From positions 1 to 64,000 of the forward strand of contig NZ_JAIWHV010000017.1 in NCBI RefSeq assembly GCF_020177375.1: a stretch of DNA of 64,000 bases. Reading direction: 5' to 3'. How positions within the stretch are numbered: the stretch's first letter is position 1; the number at the start of each line of letters is the position of its first letter. The stretch comes from Saliphagus infecundisoli (GTDB lineage: Archaea; Halobacteriota; Halobacteria; Halobacteriales; Natrialbaceae). Made by a program: the position numbers and the translations under genes. The notes beneath the pieces are model-generated. The model worked only from the letters and a program-made list of their open reading frames with translations. It made no database searches and was not told the DNA's origin. Positions 17,398 through 25,551 of this stretch are shown here, in pieces.

Positions 17398-18374
17398 TGG
17401 AGGTTCTCACGCTCACTACGAACGAGAACGCGCCGTTCATGATCCAGCAGCAGGCCGCCCTCGAGGAACGCGGCGTCTCCTTTAGCACCCTCTCCGTCGG
17501 CGGCGAGATCGGAAACGGAACCTCGAGGTCGCCCGCGGACTACCTCCGATTCTTTCCGCGAGTCCGGCGGGAGGCGAGAGAGGGCTACGACCTGATCCAC
17601 GCCCACTACGGGCTGACGGCGCCGATGGCCCTCGCCGGGCGGGAGGTTCCAGTCGTCCTCTCGCTGTGGGGCTCGGACGTCCACGGCCCCGTCGCCCCGG
17701 TGAGCCGGGCCTGTGTGCCCTTCTGTGCGGCGGTCGTCGTCATGTCCCCCGAGATGCGCCGGGCGATCGGCACGGGCGAGGTGATCCCCGATGGGGTCGA
17801 TCTCGCCCTGTTCCGGCCACGGGATCGGAACGAGGCCCGCGAGCGCGTCGGCTGGAACGGCGAGGGGTACGACGTCCTCTTTCCCTACCACCCCAGCCGC
17901 GAGGTCAAGGACTACCCGCGGGCAAAGCGGATCGCGGGCGTCGCCGACGCCCTCCTCGACCGCCCGGTTCGCCTCCGGACGGTTTCGGGCGTGGACCACG
18001 ACCGGATTCCCGACTACATGAACGCCGCCGACGCGCTCCTGCTGACCTCCCACAGCGAGGGGTCGCCGAACTCCGTCAAGGAGGCCATGGCCTGCAATCT
18101 TCCCGTGGTCACTACCGACGTCGGCGACGTCCGCGAGCGCCTCCGGGGGGTCTCTCCCTCCGTGGTCGCTCGAACCGACGACGAACTGATCGACGGGCTG
18201 ATCGGGGTTCTGGAACGCAGCGAGCGATCGAACGGACGGGAGGCCGCTCGAACGGTGAGCATCGAGGCGACCGCCGACGCGATGCACTCGGTCTACGAGC
18301 GGGTCTGCGGGGCCGATGCGGTCGGCGACGGCGAGCGGTCCGTCGATCCCGCCGTCCGACCGGACGCGCGGTGA
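17397..18374 (+). CDS. GT4-family glycosyltransferase
   Basis: 325 residues of GT-B type. The N-terminal domain has DLIHAHYGLTAPMALAG, a WGSDVHGPV acceptor loop and VIPDGVDLALFRP; the C-terminal nucleotide-sugar half has MNAADALLLTSHSEGSPNSV, then KEAMACNLPVVTTDVGDV with the E-x7-E signature. ATGA overlap with the dehydrogenase makes it the last gene of the operon. It likely transfers the uronate made by the operon, or the next sugar, to a lipid-linked or surface glycan. The first ~30 codons in the longer open frame are unrelated, so the ATG at 17397 is used. Confidence 0.88.
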   Translation: MEVLTLTTNENAPFMIQQQAALEERGVSFSTLSVGGEIGNGTSRSPADYLRFFPRVRREAREGYDLIHAHYGLTAPMALAGREVPVVLSLWGSDVHGPVAPVSRACVPFCAAVVVMSPEMRRAIGTGEVIPDGVDLALFRPRDRNEARERVGWNGEGYDVLFPYHPSREVKDYPRAKRIAGVADALLDRPVRLRTVSGVDHDRIPDYMNAADALLLTSHSEGSPNSVKEAMACNLPVVTTDVGDVRERLRGVSPSVVARTDDELIDGLIGVLERSERSNGREAARTVSIEATADAMHSVYERVCGADAVGDGERSVDPAVRPDAR

Positions 18375-18463
18375 CGCCTCCCATCGGCACGGTCACCGCA
18401 TCGGGACGAGACGGGGTGGTGTCGTCTGCAGAAGGGTGTGAGTATATATCGCTTCTGGCCGAT

Positions 18464-18477
18464 CATATAAATATTTT
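18464..18477 (+). promoter_or_regulatory. TATA box of the giant exported nuclease-fusion gene
   Basis: CATATAAATATTTT, the most AT-rich patch of the area, ends 26 bases before the ATG at 18503. It separates this gene from the glycan operon. Confidence 0.6.
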
Positions 18478-18502
18478 TGACCGGTTGGCGGGATCGACAG
18501 TC

Positions 18503-21500
18503 ATGGCCAACAGCAATGGCGGCGACCGGCTCGACCGACGTGGCTTCCTCGCGGGCGTCGGGGCCGCGGTCGGCTCGCTCGCGCTCCCGGCGACCGTCTT
18601 CGGGTCCGAGGCCGCGAGCGCGGCGGAGGGGGTCGAACTCGACCGGCTCACGTTCTACTCGTCGGCGAGCCAGATCGCCGCCGACGGCGAGAGCGAGCTG
18701 GGAGACGAGGATCACGTCGTCGTGTGGGCCGAGCCGACGGCATACAACTTCGAGACGACCGCCGACGGTCCCGAGACCGTGGTGTACGACGAGAACCCGA
18801 TCCCGCTCGTCTCGGAGGACGGCGGCGTCGTCGGGATCGGCACCGCCGACTTCGTCAGCGACTCCAACGGCGGCTTCGACGCCGACAACGAGCAGTTCAT
18901 GCTCAACCTCTTCGACGCGAGGATGGGCGGCGAGGGCACGGTCGTCTGGGACGAGGGCCACGACCAGTTCTACGAACTCGGCCTCGACTACTACGACTCC
19001 TTCCGTCAGTACGCCGGCGACTCCGGCTACGACCTGCGGGCGACGACGGACCTCCTGGGAAGCGGATCGCTCACCCTCCCCTCGACGGCGAGCCAGGTGG
19101 CCCCCGACGGCGGGGCCCTGACCGACCCCGAGCGCGTGATGGTATGGGCCGAGGACACCGCCGAGAACGTGGACAACGCGGGCGACGAAGCCGCACACCT
19201 CTACGGAGAGGACGAGGAGATCCCGCTGATCTCGCGCGAGGGGGACGTCGTCGGCTTCGGCACGCCCGAACTGATCGCGGACGACGACTTCGGCGACGCA
19301 AACAAGGAGTTCGCGCTCGCTCTCCTGGAGGACACGATCGGCGCTTCGGGAACCGTCGTCTGGGACGACGCCCACGACACCTTCTACGACTCCTCGAACT
19401 TCGGCGCGTTCGCCGACGCGGTCGAGAACGAGGGCTACGGGTTCGAGGCGAGCGAGGACCTGCTCGCCGGCTCCGGCGGCAGTGGCGGCGGCAGCACGGA
19501 GGGTGGCGTGCTGGCGGCCGACCCCGCTACCCCCGGCGAACCCTCGACGCACACCTGGACGCTCGAGGACCTCGCTTTCGGCGAGTCGGGAGCCGACGGC
19601 GACGAGGTCGACACGATCGCCGTCGAGTACGAAAGCGCCTCGCTGGACGGGCTGACCGACGACGACGTCACAGTGACGATGACCCGAACCCTCTCGGGCG
19701 GGCCGGACACGACCGAGATCAGCGTCAACCAGGGGAGCTACGGCGGGTCGTCGGCGACGTTCGACCTCTCGGGGAGCTTCCAGAGCGACGTCGCCGGTCC
19801 CGTAATCGTCGAGATCGACGGCGTCGAGAACCCCGCCGAAAGCGAGACGGCGACGATCACGCTCAAGGGTGACGCCGATCCAGTAAGCGTCGAGGCCGAA
19901 CTCGCGGTCGGCGACGGGATATCGGATCTCGAGGGCGCCGACCTGCTCGCGGTCCCGTCGCCAAGCGAGGCCTATACCGACAATGAACTCGCCGCGCTCG
20001 ATGACCACCTCGCTGGCGGCGGTGCCGTGTTCCTGCTCGATCAGTCCGATTACAACGGGTATGACGAAACCCCGAATCTGAACGCCATCGCCGACCACCT
20101 CGATCTCGGCTTCCGCTTCAACGCTGACCAGGTCGAGGACCCCGAGAACAACGCGGGCGCCCCCTACGTCCCGACGACCGCCAACTTCAACGACGGGTTC
20201 GACGTCTTCTCTGACCTCGGCGGGATCGGCCTCGCCGACGCCGACGGCCTCGTGGTCGCCTCGCCGACCGAGGCGTTCTCGGGGCCCGAACTCGACGCCC
20301 TCTCTTCGTTCGTCGATTCGGGCGGCGCCGTCTTCCTGCTCGACGAGTCGGACTTCGGCGGGGTGGGCAACACGGAGACGGGCTTCGACGAAACCGAAAA
20401 TCTGAACGGAATCGCCGACGCCCTCGAGCTCGCCTTCCGCTTTAACTCCGATCAGGTCAACAACGGCGACGGCGAGTTCGACATCGAGACGACGAACTTC
20501 AACACCGACTTCGACTACTTCGCCGAGCGCGACACCGTCCTCGGGATCGACTTCGATCCCGCGGAGACCTACTACGGACGGATCGTGAGCGTGATCGACG
20601 GCGATACGGTGGACGTCGAGTTCGATGGCGAGTACGACTACACCGACAGGGTCCGGACGCTCGGCTTCGACACGCCCGAGACGGGCGGCGGAAACGAGAT
20701 CGAGGAGTGGTTCGGGATCGAGAGCGAGTCCCATCTCGACGAGTGGGGCGGGAAGGCCGCCTCGTTCTCGCTCGATCGGCTGGCGCCGGATGGAGCCGGA
20801 ACCGGCGAGTCCATCGAGGGCCGGCGGATCGAACTCAGCTTCGACGAGGTCGAGCCCCTGCGCGGGAACTACGGCCGGCTCCTGGGCTACCTGAGCTACG
20901 ACCCCGACGACTTCGACGCCGGTCCCGACGGGAACTACACCGCCGAGTACAACCTCGAGATGGTCGAGGAGGGGTACGCCCGGGTCTACTCCTCGGGATT
21001 CGCGCGCCACGACGAGTTCGCGGCCACGGAAGAGGCCGCCCTCGCCGACGGCCGCGGGGTCTGGGAGGCGTCCGACTTCGAGGCCGTCCCCGAACACCGC
21101 AACGACCCCGTCGAGGAGGTGTACGTCCCGCGGGCCTCGAGCATCACGACGAGTTCGGGTCCCCTTCCGGCCGACCGGTCGCCGGTGCTCGCAGGCGAGA
21201 GCGCCGAACAGGACTCCCTCGGCGGCGAGTTCGAGAGCTACGACGACGCCCCGCTCGTGGGCGTCGACGAGGACAGCCGCGTCGGGATGGTCGGCGGGGT
21301 TCTCATCGACGAGGCCTACGAGGAGGACGAGGATCTCGGCGTGGACACGAGCGGCTACGGCAACTTCCCCCTGGTAACCAACCTCGCGGCCTCTCTCTCG
21401 GAGAACGACGGGGACTTCCTGATCGAGGGCGGCCACGCCCAGTTCGGTGCCGCCGGCTCGATCTCGCTCGAGGACGCCCGGTACTACCTCAGATTCGTCG

Positions 21501-22438
21501 AGGGCGTCGGGAGCCGCCTGCGCCAGATCAACGACGTCGTGAACACGTTGCCCGAGGAGGACGAACCGACGGCCGTCTTCCTCACCGCGCCGGGGCGGGC
21601 GTACACCGACGCCGAACTCGCCGCGCTCGCGGAGTACCGCGACGCGGGCGGCGCGGTCGTCCTCCTGGGAAGCGCCGAGGCGAGCGCCGCCCACCGGGGG
21701 AACCTCGAGGCGGTCGCGGCGGGACTGGGCTCGGACCTCCGACTGAACGACGACCGCGTGATCGATCCCGAGTCGAACCTCGCCGACGACCCCGGACTCC
21801 CGGTCACGGGCCGCTTCGACGAGCGGTTCGGGCTGTTCCATCCGGTCGGTGAGCCACCCGTCGAGGAGCTGACCGTCCGCTACGGCGAGCACGATCCCGT
21901 CTCGGTCGGCTCGGTCACCGGCGACGTCCACGTCAGCGGCTCGGCAGCGGTGCCGGCGATCGAGATCGCCGGCGACGTCGGCGGCGACCTCGTCGTGGAC
22001 GGTGCCGCCGAGGTCGGAGAGATCTCGGTCGCGGGCGACGTCGCGGGCGAGGTCCGAATCACTGCCGGCTCCCTGGTCGCCGACGTCGCGATCGACGGCT
22101 CGGTCGGTGGCCTCGCCCTCCGCGGGAACGCCGCGGTCGAGGGCGGTTTCTCGATCGGATCGGTCGCGGGCGCGATCGGCCTCGCGGGATCGGCGACCGT
22201 CGAGGGCGATCTCTCGGTCGCAGGCGACGTGGCCGACGGCGTGGACCTGAGCGGCGCGAGCGCCATCGAGGGGACGCTCTCCGCTGGGGGCGTCGGCGGC
22301 GACGTCGTCCTCCGGGGGAGCCCGACGGTCGGCGCCATCGAGATCGAAGAGCTCGAGGGCGAGGTGATCGATCGGAGCAACCCGCAGGTCGGATCGGCGA
22401 GCGGGCCGGGTCAGACCGGCCGGCGGGGCCGACCCTGA
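18503..22438 (+). CDS. Tat-exported chimeric protein: GATase1-like domains, thermonuclease domain, bactofilin-like repeats
   Basis: 1311 residues. A Tat signal (DRRGFLAGVGAAV, cleavage near residue 40) is followed by two related GATase1-like/DUF4350-like units (~45-189 and ~192-326; each ends in GTVVWDxxHDxFY), a GSGG linker, a beta domain (~336-473), two further such units (~473-571, 572-673) and a staphylococcal-nuclease domain (~688-860). That domain keeps the DGDT calcium site and the Arg-Glu-Arg catalytic set (VRTLGFDTPET, YGRLLGYL). A Gly/Gln/His-rich stretch, another GATase1-like unit (~1020-1117) and bactofilin-like beta-helix repeats (~1118-1300, GDVGGDLVVDG type) follow. The frame opens 279 codons upstream over the previous gene, but the ATG at 18503 follows a TATA box and begins the Tat signal. 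It probably cuts nucleic acids outside the cell. Confidence 0.85.
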   Translation: MANSNGGDRLDRRGFLAGVGAAVGSLALPATVFGSEAASAAEGVELDRLTFYSSASQIAADGESELGDEDHVVVWAEPTAYNFETTADGPETVVYDENPIPLVSEDGGVVGIGTADFVSDSNGGFDADNEQFMLNLFDARMGGEGTVVWDEGHDQFYELGLDYYDSFRQYAGDSGYDLRATTDLLGSGSLTLPSTASQVAPDGGALTDPERVMVWAEDTAENVDNAGDEAAHLYGEDEEIPLISREGDVVGFGTPELIADDDFGDANKEFALALLEDTIGASGTVVWDDAHDTFYDSSNFGAFADAVENEGYGFEASEDLLAGSGGSGGGSTEGGVLAADPATPGEPSTHTWTLEDLAFGESGADGDEVDTIAVEYESASLDGLTDDDVTVTMTRTLSGGPDTTEISVNQGSYGGSSATFDLSGSFQSDVAGPVIVEIDGVENPAESETATITLKGDADPVSVEAELAVGDGISDLEGADLLAVPSPSEAYTDNELAALDDHLAGGGAVFLLDQSDYNGYDETPNLNAIADHLDLGFRFNADQVEDPENNAGAPYVPTTANFNDGFDVFSDLGGIGLADADGLVVASPTEAFSGPELDALSSFVDSGGAVFLLDESDFGGVGNTETGFDETENLNGIADALELAFRFNSDQVNNGDGEFDIETTNFNTDFDYFAERDTVLGIDFDPAETYYGRIVSVIDGDTVDVEFDGEYDYTDRVRTLGFDTPETGGGNEIEEWFGIESESHLDEWGGKAASFSLDRLAPDGAGTGESIEGRRIELSFDEVEPLRGNYGRLLGYLSYDPDDFDAGPDGNYTAEYNLEMVEEGYARVYSSGFARHDEFAATEEAALADGRGVWEASDFEAVPEHRNDPVEEVYVPRASSITTSSGPLPADRSPVLAGESAEQDSLGGEFESYDDAPLVGVDEDSRVGMVGGVLIDEAYEEDEDLGVDTSGYGNFPLVTNLAASLSENDGDFLIEGGHAQFGAAGSISLEDARYYLRFVEGVGSRLRQINDVVNTLPEEDEPTAVFLTAPGRAYTDAELAALAEYRDAGGAVVLLGSAEASAAHRGNLEAVAAGLGSDLRLNDDRVIDPESNLADDPGLPVTGRFDERFGLFHPVGEPPVEELTVRYGEHDPVSVGSVTGDVHVSGSAAVPAIEIAGDVGGDLVVDGAAEVGEISVAGDVAGEVRITAGSLVADVAIDGSVGGLALRGNAAVEGGFSIGSVAGAIGLAGSATVEGDLSVAGDVADGVDLSGASAIEGTLSAGGVGGDVVLRGSPTVGAIEIEELEGEVIDRSNPQVGSASGPGQTGRRGRP

Positions 22439-22439
22439 G

Positions 22440-23060
22440 TCACTCGAGGTAGGCCACCGCTTCCTCGTCGCCCACCTGGGGGAACTCCCGGTAGTGGGCG
22501 CCGACCGCCCGGAACGCGACGGGGAGCTCGAGGGCGACGACCTCGTCGGCTTCGTCCTCGAGGCGCTCGAGGGCGTCGGGCGGCCCGACCGGGACGGCGA
22601 TCGAGACGGTCGCCGGTCGGGCCGCCCGGAGCCCCCGCAGGGCCGCGATCGCGGTCGCGCCGGTCGCCACCCCGTCGTCGACGACCAGCAGCCGTTTGCC
22701 GGCGACCTCCGGGACCTTTCCCCCCGGACGGTACTGCTCGGCTTTCGTCCGGGCCGCCTCGACCGCGCGGTCGCGTTCGCGCTCGAAATGGGCCTCGGAG
22801 ACCTCCAGTCGGGCACAGAGGTCGTCGTTTTGCCAGACCCCGCCCTCGCTCGTCGCGGCGCCGATCGCGAGTTCGGGGTTGCCCGGCGCGGCGATCTTCT
22901 TGGCGGCGACGACGTCGAGGGGAGCTTCGAGGGCGTCGGCGACCGGCCGGGCGACCGGGAGCCCGCCCCGCGGGATCGCGAGGACGACGTCCGCACGGGT
23001 TCCCCGGTCCTCGAGGGCAGCGGCGAGGCGCCGGCCGGCCTCGGTCCTGTTCTCGAACAT
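22440..23060 (-). CDS. Phosphoribosyltransferase-domain protein
   Basis: About 206 residues. The PRPP-binding loop is LLVVDDGVATGATAIAAL (~124-141); the N-terminus VVLAIPRGGLPVARPVADAL and AAKKIAAPGNPELAIGAA correspond to the nucleoside/pyrophosphate loops of the "putative phosphoribosyltransferase" group found beside dienelactone hydrolases in many prokaryotes. The substrate is unknown. A longer start at 23105 would add 15 residues without similarity; the ATG at 23060 is the family start (MFENRTEAGRRLA). It converges on the giant gene with one base between stops. Confidence 0.85.
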   Translation of the reverse strand: MFENRTEAGRRLAAALEDRGTRADVVLAIPRGGLPVARPVADALEAPLDVVAAKKIAAPGNPELAIGAATSEGGVWQNDDLCARLEVSEAHFERERDRAVEAARTKAEQYRPGGKVPEVAGKRLLVVDDGVATGATAIAALRGLRAARPATVSIAVPVGPPDALERLEDEADEVVALELPVAFRAVGAHYREFPQVGDEEAVAYLE

Positions 23061-23137
23061 GGGGGGAGTACGGCGGCCAGCTATTTCGTCCTTGGCGGTG
23101 CCCAAGGATTACCTCCGTCGATCCCGTCGGTGGGACC

Positions 23138-23794
23138 ATGAGCGACGCGACGACGGACGAACACGGGGAGATCTCCCACCCCCGATTCGCCCGAATCTAC
23201 GATCTGGCGCCCGACGAGCGGCTGCTGGAAGCCCACCGCGACTATCTCGTCCGGGATCTCTCCGGACGGCTCCTCGACCTCGGTGCCGGCACTGGATCGC
23301 TGTTCTCCCACGTGGCCGAGCAAGCAGCGCGCGGCGAGGGCGCGCTCTCGCTTTCCGCGATCGAACCCGATCCCCACATGCGCCGGCGGGCAGCCGCGCG
23401 GGCGTCGGAACTCGACCTCGAGATCGACCTCCGGGACGCCCGCGCCGAGTCGCTTCCCTTCCCCGACGACAGCTTCGACGCGGTGGTCGCGAGCGTCGTC
23501 TTCTGTACGATCGGGGAGCCCGAGGCGGCCGTCGGGGAGGTCGCCCGGGTCCTGAAACCCGGCGGCGAGTTCCGCTTTCTCGAACACGTCCACGCCGACG
23601 GCCCGACCGGCCGGCTTCAGGATCTCATCAACCCCGTCTGGGCGCGGGCCGCCGGGGGGTGCCAGCTCAACCGCGACACGCTCGAGCTGTTCGTCTCTCG
23701 GGACGCGTTCGACGTCGTCGAAATCGAGCGTCTCGACCGCGGGCTGTTCCCCGCGACTCCGTTCGTCCGGGGACGGCTCCGGCGCCGGCGCTGA
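23138..23794 (+). CDS. SAM-dependent methyltransferase, class I
   Basis: 218 residues with motif I LLDLGAGTGSLF (45-56), acidic motif II end IEPDPHMRRRA, motif post I/III AESLPFPDDSFDAVVASVV, and ARVLKPGGEFRFLEHVHADG. The pattern is that of UbiE/Methyltransf_11 small-molecule methyltransferases. No substrate can be assigned, and the neighbours do not help. Confidence 0.85.
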   Translation: MSDATTDEHGEISHPRFARIYDLAPDERLLEAHRDYLVRDLSGRLLDLGAGTGSLFSHVAEQAARGEGALSLSAIEPDPHMRRRAAARASELDLEIDLRDARAESLPFPDDSFDAVVASVVFCTIGEPEAAVGEVARVLKPGGEFRFLEHVHADGPTGRLQDLINPVWARAAGGCQLNRDTLELFVSRDAFDVVEIERLDRGLFPATPFVRGRLRRRR

Positions 23795-23935
23795 CCCCCG
23801 ACCCCGCGGGTGCCTGCAGGGATTGTTTCCGTTCCCTGTTCGTGGTCGGTGACGTGCCCCGTCGTGACACCTCGATTTGGTATCGGTCGGTGACAATCAC
23901 GAACTCTTATCACAGTGGTCGTGGTGACCCCGCCA

Positions 23936-25543
23936 ATGGCTGAGGACCGCCCCGACGATCGGTACCGGGCCGATCGACTCCCCCTCCACCCGAGCAGGCG
24001 CACCGTTCTCGCGGCCGCGAGCGCCACGATGGCCGCGACCGCCGGCTGTACGGACGACGGCGGGGACGCGAACGTCGCCGATCCCGAGACCTTGGACGAC
24101 GAGGAGGCCACCGAACTCGCCGACAACGACAGCGGAGGCGACGCCAACGGAACCGACGACGGGACGGGCAACGAATCGACACCCGAAACCGCCACGGAAA
24201 CGGAGACGGTCAACGACACCGCAACGGACGACGACACCGGGTCCCCGACCGAGAACGGGACGGAGCTCCGAGAGGCGACCGAAAACGACACTGGGGAGAC
24301 GAAATCCGAGTCGCCGACGGACGACCCTACCGAGGAGACGGAGACCGAAACCCAGGAGACCGAGCCGGAAACGACCGAGGAGACCGAAGAAACCGACGGC
24401 CCCACCGAGGAGACGGAGACCGAAACCCAGGAGACCGAGCCGGAAACGACCGAGGAAACCGAGCGGACCGAGCCTCCGGAGACGGACGAACCGACCGAGG
24501 AGACCGCGACGGAATCGGAGACGACCGAGGAGACGGAGACCGAAACCCAGGAGACAGAGACCGAAACCCAGGAGACCGAAGAGACCGAAACCCAGGAGAC
24601 CGAAGAGACCGAAACCCAGGAGACCGAAGAGACCGAAGGAACCGACGAGCCAGGGGACGACGGTGACGGAAACGACGGCAGTAGCGGCGATGGGGACGAT
24701 GGCGGCACCGACGGTGGAGGAAGTGACGGCGATGACGGCAGTAGCGGGGACGACAACGATGGTGGGGAGTCCGACGGCGAAAGCGGAGACGACGGCGGCA
24801 ACGAGAACGACGGCGATGGCGGTGACGGGAGTGAGGAGGGTAATGACGATGGTGGCAACGGAAACGGTAGTGACGGCGACGGCGGTAGTGATGACGAGAA
24901 CGGCAGTGATGGCAACAACGGAGATGACGGCGATGGTGGTGACGGGAACGATGGCGGAGACGGCAGCGAGGACGGCTGGGAGGTGGACCACCCCTCGACG
25001 CGGAACATGGGCCACTCGCCGGTGATCGGTCCCGATCCGGAGGACGTGGATGCGACAATCGTGATGTTCGACGACCCGAGCTGTCCGGCGTGTGCCGACT
25101 TCGAGGCGGAGGTCATGCCCGACCTGCGCGAGCATACGGCGGCCGGCGAGCTCTCCATCGTCGTGCGCGGACTGGGCGTCATCCAGGAGTGGGGCGGCCC
25201 CGCACTCCAGTTCCAGTGGGGGACCTACGAACGCGACACGGACGCCTTCTGGGACCTCCGGGAGCACGTCTTCGAGGTCCAGGAGTCGATCGACGACGTG
25301 GAGGGCGCTCTCGACGAATCGGTCTCGTTCCTCGAGGAGAACACCTCCCTCGACGCCGGGGCGATCCGGGCGGAAGCGGAGTCGGGCGCCTACGAGGACC
25401 GGGTGGTCCTGGACGAGGACGCCGCCGGGCGCTCGGGCGTCGACGCTACCCCCTACTTCCACCTCTTCCGGGACGGCGAACACCGCACCGAGGCACGGGG
25501 TTACCAGAACTACCAGGTCTTCGAGAACGCCTTGGAGCTGTAA
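23936..25543 (+). CDS. Tat lipoprotein with thioredoxin-fold (DsbA-like) domain and long Thr/Glu linker
   Basis: 535 residues. SRRTVLAAASATMAATAGC (20-38) is a Tat lipoprotein signal with its lipobox Cys38. Residues ~40-370 are low complexity: first Asp/Asn/Thr, then Thr-Glu repeats (TEETETETQETE), then Gly/Asp/Asn-rich. Residues ~375-530 form a DsbA/thioredoxin-fold domain: IVMFDDPSCPACADF with CPAC (383-386), and GVDATPYFHLF with the cis-Pro loop. It would handle disulfides or thiols outside the membrane, the linker projecting it through the S-layer. The ATG at 23936 (seven codons inside the longer frame) gives a normal Tat n-region. It converges on the eRF1-like gene. Confidence 0.85.
   Translation: MAEDRPDDRYRADRLPLHPSRRTVLAAASATMAATAGCTDDGGDANVADPETLDDEEATELADNDSGGDANGTDDGTGNESTPETATETETVNDTATDDDTGSPTENGTELREATENDTGETKSESPTDDPTEETETETQETEPETTEETEETDGPTEETETETQETEPETTEETERTEPPETDEPTEETATESETTEETETETQETETETQETEETETQETEETETQETEETEGTDEPGDDGDGNDGSSGDGDDGGTDGGGSDGDDGSSGDDNDGGESDGESGDDGGNENDGDGGDGSEEGNDDGGNGNGSDGDGGSDDENGSDGNNGDDGDGGDGNDGGDGSEDGWEVDHPSTRNMGHSPVIGPDPEDVDATIVMFDDPSCPACADFEAEVMPDLREHTAAGELSIVVRGLGVIQEWGGPALQFQWGTYERDTDAFWDLREHVFEVQESIDDVEGALDESVSFLEENTSLDAGAIRAEAESGAYEDRVVLDEDAAGRSGVDATPYFHLFRDGEHRTEARGYQNYQVFENALEL
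24331..24640 (+). repeat. Thr/Glu codon repeats in the DsbA-like lipoprotein gene
   Basis: Two ~50-base near-identical copies near 24330 and 24405 (GAGGAGACGGAGACCGAAAC...), then three 24-base units of the type GAAACCCAGGAGACCGAAGA near 24560-24630. All are in frame, so copy-number change alters linker length without breaking the protein. Confidence 0.7.
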
Positions 25544-25551
25544 TCGACGAA

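Noticed and set aside
17666-18502. Open frame extending 279 codons upstream of the giant nuclease-fusion gene
   Set aside because: It overlaps the glycosyltransferase gene in another frame, lacks family similarity, and the Tat signal plus TATA box fix the start at 18503.
18293-22996. Very long minus-strand frame (over 1500 codons) opposite the giant gene
   Set aside because: A mirror of the GC-rich codon pattern; it has no domain, and two real genes with clear motifs lie on the other strand or in another frame.
24331-24640. Thr/Glu repeat considered as a CRISPR or mobile repeat
   Set aside because: All copies are in frame inside a gene, directly adjacent without spacers, so it is a protein-coding repeat.
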